Assembly: GCA_000961765.1 (NCBI GenBank)
Contig: LADT01000014.1
Span: forward strand, 1 to 61,329
Source of the DNA: Clostridiaceae bacterium BRH_c20a
Lineage (GTDB): Bacteria; Bacillota; Peptococcia; Peptococcales; BICA1-8
Length of the DNA: 61,329 nt
Direction of reading: 5' to 3'
Of the stretch, positions 55,040-61,329 are shown piece by piece. The position numbers and the translations under genes were made by a program. Position 1 is the stretch's first letter. The number at the start of each line of letters is the position of its first letter. Under the pieces are notes generated by a model. That model did no database searches and was not told the DNA's origin. It saw only the letters and a list, made by a program, of their open reading frames with translations.

Positions 55040-55189
55040 CTATGTGCCTTTTTTCAACGTCCGACTCGTAAATGTAGAGCATTTGCCGCAATTAGTACAC
55101 CCGCCAGTATGCAGCAGGCTTTTAAAACATCGAGGGCAGCGTACAGCATCTTCTTCTTTAATTTCATAGCCGCATTGGGGGCATTTCAT
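55040..55189 (-). CDS. 49-residue double zinc-ribbon protein after feoB
   Basis: Begins MKCPQCGYEIKEED, then CPRC near 18-21, then CTNCGKC near 35-41: seven Cys in 49 residues, four of them in two CxxC pairs of a rubredoxin-like knuckle. GGAGGG at the feoB end serves as its ribosome site and only two bases separate it from the feoB stop, so it is the third gene of the feo unit. It could be a metal-handling or electron-carrying helper of FeoB; I know of no demonstrated function. Confidence 0.75.
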   Translation of the reverse strand: MKCPQCGYEIKEEDAVRCPRCFKSLLHTGGCTNCGKCSTFTSRTLKKGT

Positions 55190-55191
55190 AA

Positions 55192-57168
55192 CTATCCCTC
55201 CTGAGAAACATTTTTGACTTGAGGTTTTTTCCTAATCCTAACCAAAATTGATGTCACTCCTGCCATACCTATAAAAACGGAAATAGCAAACCAGCTACCT
55301 GTAATATCATTAGTAAACATCCCGGTTAGCTTATTAACAATGCCACCAACTAGAAAAGCGATTCCTAAAGAGCCAAACCACATAATAGCAGCCTCTTTTT
55401 TATTCCGTTCTTTAAACAGCACTAAAATTGCTGCTATACATGGTACGAAAAGAGTAATAGTTATCAGGGCAATTATTGTAGAGAGCGGATCCAAAGCTAA
55501 ATCACTTAGACCGGCGGCACCGAAATCTCTCCGAACTATACCCATAACAAAAGCAGTAGACGCCTCTTTAGGCAAATTCAACCAGCCTACAGTAAGTGGT
55601 GTCAAAAAATTTTGCAGAGCTTTTAGCAAACCAGTTAACTCCATAACACTTATTATGAATGCACCAATTGCAAACAAAGGAGTAGCCTCTTTTAAAAAGC
55701 CGTAAGACTTAATTCCTGTTTTCTTTAATACATTCTCCATCCTAGGCAGTCGCAAAGGAGGTAAGTCTATTAATAAATCTGATGATTTACCAGGTAAAAA
55801 TCTATTAAGTAACGTACCAACAATCGCCATTATACTTACCATAACCACAACATAAAGAGTTAAATATACTCCACCTAGCCCAGCGAGCATACCAACTATG
55901 ACACCCATCTGAGCCGAACAGGGTATTGCTAACGCCAAGAGGAAAATTGCTATTCTTCTTTCTCTTACTGAGCCTAAAAGGCGGGTAACTACCGTAGCTA
56001 GAGTAACACAACCAAAGCCTAAAATTAAAGGAATTATTGCTCTACCATTTAAGCCGACCATCGAAAGTAGTCTATCAGTCAGGGCAGCCAGCCTCGGTAG
56101 ATAACCTGAATCCTCAAATCCGGAAAGGAAGAAATAAAATCCTACAACCAGAGGCATTAATAGCCCTAATACATAAGTAACAGTCATAGTTAAGACACCA
56201 AATTCACCAACCAAAATCAAACCAAGAGCACTCTCTAGTTCGACAAATCTACTAACTAAACCCCTCATAAAAGGTTCATACATGCCAATCATAATTGTTT
56301 CTTCAGTAACCCCAACAACGGTCTGAGCCACAAAAACACCTATAGCCTGATACATCAAATACAGCATAACAAAAAGAATAGGTACACCGGTAATAGGTTT
56401 AATCATCCAGCGTCCTAATTTAGTTTTAATGTCTATACCCTCTTTAACCTCTGAGATAACATGTCCCACTACATCATTGACCCGCTCCCGGCGCATAAGA
56501 TAAATATCTTCTCTATGCTTGGCAGGCTTAAGACCATGTCTTTCAGCAATTATAGGGTCCTCTTCTAAGACTAATAGGGCTTCCCCTTGACTTGCAACCC
56601 TTGCCTTCATTTTTATCAGCATATTCTGTAGATCTTGGTGAGAAACAATACCAATTTTTGCTTTATTGACGCTGTTTTTTACTTTCTCTAGGCCTATTCC
56701 TTTTACGGCAATCGTTTCAATAACAGGTACACCCAATAAATGTTCCAATAAATCAGCATCTACCTTAATACCCTGCCTGCCGGCATCATCCATCATATTT
56801 AGGGCTAAGATAACAGGTACTCCAGTATCGATAATCTGTTGTGTTAAAAAAAGGTCTCGTTCTAAGTGAACAGCATCGACCACATTAACTACTATATCAG
56901 CAGACAAGATAACATCCCGGGCAATTCTCTCTTCATCATTAAAAGAAGAAATACCATATACACCGGGAGTATCAATAATAATATCCTCACCATATCGGCC
57001 AAAGGAGATGTCTAAAGTAGTGCCGGGATAGTTAGAAACATCTACATACATCCCCGTAAACGCGTTAAAAAATACTGATTTTCCTACATTTGGGTTACCT
57101 GCTAAAACAATTTTTCGACCATGCTCTGGTAAGTCTATTTTTATATTACTTTCATGACAATGAGCCAT
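55192..57168 (-). CDS. feoB: Ferrous iron transport protein B
   Basis: About 658 residues. N-terminal GTPase domain: G1 GNPNVGKS near 27, NYPGTT near 48, G3 DTPGVYG near 67 and G4 NMMD near 121, then a helical spacer and a polytopic membrane domain with LGFGCVT and RLGSVRERR-type loops (residues about 265-640). ATG at 57168 follows GGAGGTGATC. Downstream of feoA by 268 bases of repeats. Confidence 0.97.
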   Translation of the reverse strand: MAHCHESNIKIDLPEHGRKIVLAGNPNVGKSVFFNAFTGMYVDVSNYPGTTLDISFGRYGEDIIIDTPGVYGISSFNDEERIARDVILSADIVVNVVDAVHLERDLFLTQQIIDTGVPVILALNMMDDAGRQGIKVDADLLEHLLGVPVIETIAVKGIGLEKVKNSVNKAKIGIVSHQDLQNMLIKMKARVASQGEALLVLEEDPIIAERHGLKPAKHREDIYLMRRERVNDVVGHVISEVKEGIDIKTKLGRWMIKPITGVPILFVMLYLMYQAIGVFVAQTVVGVTEETIMIGMYEPFMRGLVSRFVELESALGLILVGEFGVLTMTVTYVLGLLMPLVVGFYFFLSGFEDSGYLPRLAALTDRLLSMVGLNGRAIIPLILGFGCVTLATVVTRLLGSVRERRIAIFLLALAIPCSAQMGVIVGMLAGLGGVYLTLYVVVMVSIMAIVGTLLNRFLPGKSSDLLIDLPPLRLPRMENVLKKTGIKSYGFLKEATPLFAIGAFIISVMELTGLLKALQNFLTPLTVGWLNLPKEASTAFVMGIVRRDFGAAGLSDLALDPLSTIIALITITLFVPCIAAILVLFKERNKKEAAIMWFGSLGIAFLVGGIVNKLTGMFTNDITGSWFAISVFIGMAGVTSILVRIRKKPQVKNVSQEG

Positions 57169-57177
57169 GTTGATCAC

Positions 57178-57436
57178 CTCCGTGTAGTATGTAAGTAACT
57201 TATTGAGTTTCGTTTTCAGTGTTTAGTGACCTGTGTCCAGTAAGGACAATTCTATTAGGATAGTTTTTTGCGTCTGATATACACCACTGCAACATTATTG
57301 GTCTGACACTACTCTTGGGTTTTAAATTTTGCGTCTGACACAATCATTAGTGACTGTGTCCAGCGACCAGTGTCCAGTGCCCTGGGAAATCTCTTTTAAT
57401 TCTACATTCTAAATTCTAAATTCTACATTTTCTAAA
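57178..57436. repeat. Repeat-filled gap between feoA and feoB
   Basis: Contains GCGTCTGA(T/C)A units (57270-57350), CCAGTGTC-type heptamers and the 29-base block 57374-57402, which is the exact inverse of 38556-38584, followed by ATTCTAAA octamers. Confidence 0.75.
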
Positions 57437-57658
57437 TTATCCCACCGCCTCAACGAGAATCTCACGTGCCAATCCATAACCTATTGCAATTTCCTGTTTA
57501 CTTTTTCTTATTATTACAGGTCCGGCTGGTATCATCTCATCACAGGTAACAATAACACCTTCGGCAATACCAAAACGGATAGCCTGAGCCCTAACAATTT
57601 CATTTGGTATGGAAAGAATTTTAAAGGATTGACCCTTCTTAACATCAGCTAATACCAT
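57437..57658 (-). CDS. feoA: Ferrous iron transport protein A
   Basis: 73 residues, SH3-like regulator of FeoB (LADVKKGQSFKILSIPNE, later GPVIIRKSKQEIAIG). ATG at 57658 has GAGGAGG upstream. Iron control is shown by the Fur-type operator next to its ribosome site. Confidence 0.94.
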   Translation of the reverse strand: MVLADVKKGQSFKILSIPNEIVRAQAIRFGIAEGVIVTCDEMIPAGPVIIRKSKQEIAIGYGLAREILVEAVG

Positions 57659-57674
57659 AAGTTTTCCTCCTCGA

Positions 57675-57689
57675 TGATAATCATTATCA
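57675..57689. promoter_or_regulatory. Fur-type operator of feoAB
   Basis: TGATAATCATTATCA is a perfect 7-1-7 inverted repeat and equals the B. subtilis Fur box. It lies 16 bases before the feoA ATG, just upstream of the ribosome site, so repression by an iron-loaded Fur homologue is very likely. Confidence 0.9.
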
Positions 57690-57766
57690 ATTGCATCTTT
57701 ATCATACTATATTCCTTGTAATTTAAAAAGACTAGTATTGTACTAAATTTAATATAAAATCAGAAC

Positions 57767-57794
57767 ATGCATTAGTACAAATGTACTAATGCAT
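57767..57794. promoter_or_regulatory. Perfect 12-base inverted repeat upstream of feoA
   Basis: Arms ATGCATTAGTAC and GTACTAATGCAT around AAAT. A related GTACTAAA half-site lies near 57740. It could be an operator of another regulator or a hairpin after the upstream regulator gene. Confidence 0.55.
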
Positions 57795-57829
57795 CTACAT
57801 TATTGACACATAATAATAAATATATCAAT

Positions 57830-57874
57830 TAAAATAACCAGTTATTACTGTAAATAACTGGTTTGTATTATCAA
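57830..57874 (-). terminator. Hairpin after the NarL-type regulator gene
   Basis: Arms AACCAGTTATT and AATAACTGGTT with an eight-base loop, followed by ATTTTAATT on the minus strand. The T-run is weak. Confidence 0.55.
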
Positions 57875-57893
57875 TTATAAAAATAAGTGCCAC

Positions 57894-58553
57894 TCACCTC
57901 TTTATGGTAAAGCCGTGGCGTATAGCAAATGCCAGCAACTGCGCCCTATTTGCCACCTGTACCTTATCACTTATTCTCTTTATGTGATTTTTTACTGTGT
58001 TAGGGGAAATATTCAATTGTACTGCAACTTCCTGATTGGTATTGCCGACAGCTACCAAATGGAGAATTTCTTTTTCCCTCAAGCTCAGAGAGTTTGTCTT
58101 ATCATTACTTTCCCTGCCTAATTGTTCAGCAAACTGCCGCAGAATATCACAAGCCACAGGAGAGGCTAAAGATTCATTTTCATTTACTACACTTCGGATT
58201 ACCTCAACCCAGATATGGGGATCCAGAGATTTTAATAAATATCCCTGAGCCCCTAAACGCATGGCATCAAAAAGGTGTTTCGCTTCCTGAGAGGCAGTGA
58301 GAACCACAATCTTTGTTTTTCCAGGGAACTCCTTACCGATTGAGGCTACTAATGAGTTTTTCTCATCCTTATTCCATAATTCCGTTACAACAACATGCAC
58401 TTCATTTTTTCGAATAAAATCCAAAGCTTCTCTAGCATTAGAAGCTTCTCCAACAACCTGTAGGTCTTCAGACAGATTTAATATGCTAATTAATCCTTTA
58501 CGTACTAAAAGGTCCGGCTCTACAACTAGAATTGTAATTACCTCATTCTCCAT
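57894..58553 (-). CDS. NarL/LuxR-type response regulator with degenerate receiver
   Basis: 219 residues: receiver domain (1-125) and C-terminal LuxR helix-turn-helix (LSLREKEILHLVAVGNTNQE, LNISPNTVKNH near 155-200). In the receiver the Asp pair reads VEPD instead of VDD, and the phosphorylation site reads VVVTELW, so Glu stands where Asp is expected; the Thr (VVLTAS) and Lys (GYLLKS) remain. No sensor kinase is adjacent. It probably works without phosphorylation. ATG at 58553 follows AGGTGG. Confidence 0.92.
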   Translation of the reverse strand: MENEVITILVVEPDLLVRKGLISILNLSEDLQVVGEASNAREALDFIRKNEVHVVVTELWNKDEKNSLVASIGKEFPGKTKIVVLTASQEAKHLFDAMRLGAQGYLLKSLDPHIWVEVIRSVVNENESLASPVACDILRQFAEQLGRESNDKTNSLSLREKEILHLVAVGNTNQEVAVQLNISPNTVKNHIKRISDKVQVANRAQLLAFAIRHGFTIKR

Positions 58554-58570
58554 TAAAATACCACCTATTT

Positions 58571-58728
58571 AGAAAACCGGCTAAGTCGGTTTTCGTACTA
58601 CAGTTCTACAGAAAAAGATTACACTCCACTTCGTTTCGTTAAGTTTTTGTTTTTGAGTCTAGCGAAGCGGAATCTCAATCTTAACCTTAACCTTAATCTT
58701 AACCTCAACCTCAACCTCAACCTCAACC
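58571..58728. repeat. Hairpin, octamer and hexamer arrays after deoC
   Basis: AAAACCGGCTAAGTCGGTTTT hairpin-like element with CTACAG units, then the TTCGTTAAG/CTAGCGAAGCGG pair and a hexamer array up to 58740 (AAGGTT, GAGGTT). Confidence 0.75.
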
Positions 58729-59400
58729 TCAACCTTGAGCTGATATCACAATAGCTACTCCCGAGCTGGTTCCTAACCGTTCAGCTCCAGCCTCAATCAT
58801 TAATAAAGCAGCTTTTACATCCCTAATCCCGCCGGAAGCTTTAATTTTAACTTTTTCTCCTACCACTCGCTTCATCAATTGTACATCTTCAAGGTTTGCA
58901 CCACCACCATTAAAGCCGGTAGAAGTCTTTACAAAATCAGCCCCTGCTGCCAAAACCAATTGGCAGGCCTTTTCTTTTTCTTCATTAGTTAAAAGACTAG
59001 TTTCTATTATTACCTTAACAAGCTTTTTAGGAACCTGATTTTTAGCTACATTTACTACAGCATAAATATCTTCCTGAACATAATCATATTTCCCAGATTT
59101 TAAGGCTCCGATATTTATTACCATATCTATTTCCTGAGCACCCTCTTTAAAAGCTCGTTCTGCCTCAAAGGCTTTTACTTCCATAGTGTTAGCACCTAAA
59201 GGAAAGCCAATAACAGTGGCTACCTTGACCTTTGTACCTGTTAATAGTTTTGCGGCCAAATTTACATAACAGGGATTAACACAGACAGCGGCAAATCCAT
59301 ACTGCTTAGCTTCCCGACATAACTCCACTATCTCAGCTTCAGTTGTCTGAGGTTTTAGGATTGTATGATCAATATATTTGGCAATATCTACATTTAACAT
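58729..59400 (-). CDS. deoC: Deoxyribose-phosphate aldolase
   Basis: Cleaves 2-deoxyribose 5-phosphate to acetaldehyde and glyceraldehyde 3-phosphate. About 223 residues: YIDHTILKP at the N-terminus, Schiff-base Lys in VKIKASGGI near 180 and VKTSTGF near 150. The ATG at 59400 has AAGGAGGTG upstream; longer frames lack it. The stop codon and last two codons are already made of the downstream hexamer repeat (CAAGGTTGA). Confidence 0.96.
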   Translation of the reverse strand: MLNVDIAKYIDHTILKPQTTEAEIVELCREAKQYGFAAVCVNPCYVNLAAKLLTGTKVKVATVIGFPLGANTMEVKAFEAERAFKEGAQEIDMVINIGALKSGKYDYVQEDIYAVVNVAKNQVPKKLVKVIIETSLLTNEEKEKACQLVLAAGADFVKTSTGFNGGGANLEDVQLMKRVVGEKVKIKASGGIRDVKAALLMIEAGAERLGTSSGVAIVISAQG

Positions 59401-59742
59401 TTTGAAACACCTCCTTATATTAAGGTTTAGGTTTCGCTCAGTCACCAAACATAGTTTGGTGAAGGCTAAGGTTTCACTCACTTCGTTCATTAGGTTAAGG
59501 TTAAGTAGGAACTACAGAACCCATAGTTCTACAGTGCTATAGTGCTACAGAAATAAGATTACACTCCACTTTCGTTTCGTTAGATTAAGATTTCACTACA
59601 TTTCATTTCGTTAGATTTTTGTTTTAAAATCTAGCGAAGCGGAATCTTAATCTTAACCTTAACCTTAACCTTAGCCTCAACCTTAACCTTAACCTTAACC
59701 TTAGCCTCAACCTTAACCTCAACCTGTCCCGTTAGGGACATA
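59401..59742. repeat. Repeat-filled region between mgtE and deoC
   Basis: From left: hexamers with TTCGCTCAGTCA and an ACCAAAC..GTTTGGT hairpin (59420-59505), CTACAGTG octamers (59512-59551), two copies of the TTCGTTAGATT element, its partner AATCTAGCGAAGCGG, then a long hexamer array (59645-59727). No gene. Confidence 0.8.
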
Positions 59743-61101
59743 TTACAGTATTCCTAAAAGTAGTGTAGCTAACGTTGCATATATTATTAAGCCTAAAATA
59801 TCAATTGTCGTGGTTATAAATGGAGCCGATGCCGTAGCTGGGTCAACTCCTACCTTTTTAAGCAAGAGAGGTACAACTGTACCCATAGTAGCTGCAGTTA
59901 CCATATTAGCGAACATTGTCAAGCCAACTACAAGACCGAGTTGAATACTGCCCTGCCAAAAATATGCTGCAAGTGCTACAATAGCACCCATTACAGTACC
60001 TAGAGAGATACCCACCATGGACTCCCGCAAAACAGTTTTTAAAACAGTGGTGGTGTTAATCTGGCCGGTAGCAATTCCCCGTACAGTAACTGTTGAGGAC
60101 TGGGTTCCTACATTACCGCCCATTCCTATTAATAAAGGGATAAAAAAGGCTAAGGCAACAACAGTATTTAATTGCTCAGAGAAATTTTTTAATACCTGAC
60201 CAGAAAGCATTCCACCCATCATTGTAATCAAAAGCCAGGGTAGTCTCGATTTAAATGCAGTGCTAAACCTAGCGAGAGTTTCATCCTCTTCAGCTTCATA
60301 TGTTCCTGCCATTCGGTATAAATCTTCAGTGGCTTCTTCGTGGATAACATCAATAACATCATCGACTGTAATAATTCCAATTAGATGCTGCTTGTCATCA
60401 ACAACTGGAACAGCTAAAAAGTCGTACTTAGCTACTAAGCGAGCTACATCTTCCTGATCTTCATTAACGTTTACGCTCATTACATTTTTTCGCATAATAT
60501 CAATAATAATTGAATCTGGACTAGCTATTATAAGTTCTCTTAAGGAAATTACACCTACCAACTGGTTTTTTAGATTAATCACGTACACATAATAAACAGT
60601 TTCTGCATCTGGTGCAGTTTCCCGTAGTACTTCAATTGCTTTGGCAGCTGTTATACTATCAGGAATGGCCACATATTCGGTAGTCATGATACCACCGGCT
60701 GTATCCTCCCGGTAGTCCATTAACTCTTGAACATCTTCAGCATCTTGATCTTCAAAAAGATCTAAAAACTTTTCTTTGTCATTTTCCGATAATTCACCTA
60801 AAAAGTCAGCAGCATCATCAAAAGACATTTCATCTAGGATTTCTGAAACCCTCTCTGAAGATACATCTTGGAGTAAGTCAGCTACCACTTCGGCATCTAA
60901 TTCATTTAAAACAAGGGCTGCTTGTTCGGAATCCAATTGCGCTAAAAGGTATTGTTTATCACTTTTATCGGTAATATTAGATATTACTTCGGCAATATCT
61001 ACCGAATGCATATCTAATAAAAACTGTTTGAGATGTTTTTCATCTTTGGTAGCCAAAAATCCTTTAATAACAGTAAGTAGTTGATTAGTTCCCTCTTTCA
61101 T
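59743..61101 (-). CDS. mgtE: Magnesium transporter MgtE
   Basis: Mg2+ channel of 452 residues: N-terminal superhelical domain rich in Asp/Glu (about 1-130), two CBS repeats (about 135-255, with GGIMTTEYVAIP and IIDIMRKNVMSV), a plug helix, then five membrane segments (about 285-450) with GGNVGTQSST and DILGLIIY. ATG at 61101 follows GGAGGAG. Confidence 0.97.
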   Translation of the reverse strand: MKEGTNQLLTVIKGFLATKDEKHLKQFLLDMHSVDIAEVISNITDKSDKQYLLAQLDSEQAALVLNELDAEVVADLLQDVSSERVSEILDEMSFDDAADFLGELSENDKEKFLDLFEDQDAEDVQELMDYREDTAGGIMTTEYVAIPDSITAAKAIEVLRETAPDAETVYYVYVINLKNQLVGVISLRELIIASPDSIIIDIMRKNVMSVNVNEDQEDVARLVAKYDFLAVPVVDDKQHLIGIITVDDVIDVIHEEATEDLYRMAGTYEAEEDETLARFSTAFKSRLPWLLITMMGGMLSGQVLKNFSEQLNTVVALAFFIPLLIGMGGNVGTQSSTVTVRGIATGQINTTTVLKTVLRESMVGISLGTVMGAIVALAAYFWQGSIQLGLVVGLTMFANMVTAATMGTVVPLLLKKVGVDPATASAPFITTTIDILGLIIYATLATLLLGIL

Positions 61102-61115
61102 GGCTCCTCCTATCC

Positions 61116-61143
61116 GGGGAGCTTATTTATGGAACAGCTCCCC
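61116..61143 (-). promoter_or_regulatory. Leader hairpin before mgtE
   Basis: Perfect 8-base arms GGGGAGCT and AGCTCCCC with a 12-base loop, ending about five bases before the ribosome site. It has no following T-run, so translational control is more likely than termination. I do not see M-box sequence. Confidence 0.45.
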
Positions 61144-61283
61144 CTTCTCTATTTCTTTCGTAATAATAAAGCTTCTACTTCTACCTCGCGGGTTGCCTTC
61201 CACAAATTTTCACCTCAACTTATTTTCTTTATAGTATAGCTTTGGGATAGTGACTGGTGACTAGTTATTAGTGGCTAGTATAA

Positions 61284-61329
61284 GACTATGGTCTATGGTC
61301 TATGGTCTATGGTCTATGGTCTATGGTCT
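61284..61329. repeat. CTATGGT heptamer array at the right edge
   Basis: At least six near-perfect copies of CTATGGT that continue past the end of the window. Confidence 0.9.

Noticed and set aside
61102-61283. Possible M-box (Mg2+) riboswitch before mgtE
   Set aside because: Only an 8-bp hairpin is present; I could not find the conserved M-box core sequences.

Overview
The window looks like chromosome of an anaerobic, spore-forming, low-GC Firmicute of the class Clostridia (a Peptococcaceae-like relative, by gene order and content). Evidence: a gerA-gerB-gerC spore germinant operon, a T-box in front of glyQS, an AGGAGG-type Shine-Dalgarno sequence before most genes, a glycyl radical enzyme with its oxygen-sensitive activase, iron-sulfur serine dehydratase, pyruvate phosphate dikinase with its regulator, and the Firmicute order recO-glyQ-glyS / ccpN-yqfL-ppdK / dgt / dnaG-rpoD. 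I cannot name the species. Nearly everything is on the minus strand; only the ger operon and one small gene are on plus.

Region 1 (37-20497) is an accessory catabolic cluster. In transcription order (high to low coordinate): beta-hydroxyacid dehydrogenase, zinc alcohol dehydrogenase, TctB-TctA-TctC uptake system, DASS-type anion carrier, glycyl radical activase, DUF3870 protein, glycyl radical enzyme (GRE), LarA-type nickel racemase, two Ldh_2-family 2-hydroxyacid dehydrogenases, a split UxaA/SuyAB-type lyase, a D-2-hydroxyacid dehydrogenase, a second TctC and TctB. The set fits uptake and stereochemical sorting of a chiral 2-hydroxyacid. The combination of TTT transporter, D-2HDH, Ldh_2 and split UxaA family recalls 3-sulfolactate degradation (SlcC/ComC/SuyAB); a sugar-acid or other hydroxyacid route remains possible. 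The GRE could be a second C-S, C-O or C-C cleaving entry. Hairpins between several genes suggest separate transcription units or attenuation.

Region 2 (21161-25986) is mobile: three overlapping tyrosine recombinases (a recombinase-in-trio, RIT, element) bounded by palindromic ends, abutting an IS481-like transposase that is cut off before its catalytic Glu, with its DUF6431 companion.

Region 3 (26381-61329) is core genome: rnpB, a zinc-ribbon coiled-coil protein, Nif3, trmK, an ECF sigma/anti-sigma/membrane-protein trio, three tRNAs (CAT, Glu, Val), rpoD, dnaG, yaiI-family gene, dgt, ppdK, yqfL, a CcpN-like repressor that seems to start with AUU, sdaAA, sdaAB, ilvA, glyS, glyQ with a glycine T-box, DUF4342, recO, yqzL, gerABC, a 49-residue zinc ribbon, feoB, feoA under a perfect Fur-type operator, a degenerate NarL-type regulator, deoC and mgtE.

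A genome-wide peculiarity shows in the intergenic DNA of region 3: it is built from small hairpins abutting degenerate arrays of 6-, 7- and 8-base units (AAGGTT, CTATGGT, AGTGGCT, CTACAGTG, GTGAGCGC types), often starting right at a stop codon. One such block lies between the T-box and glyQ.
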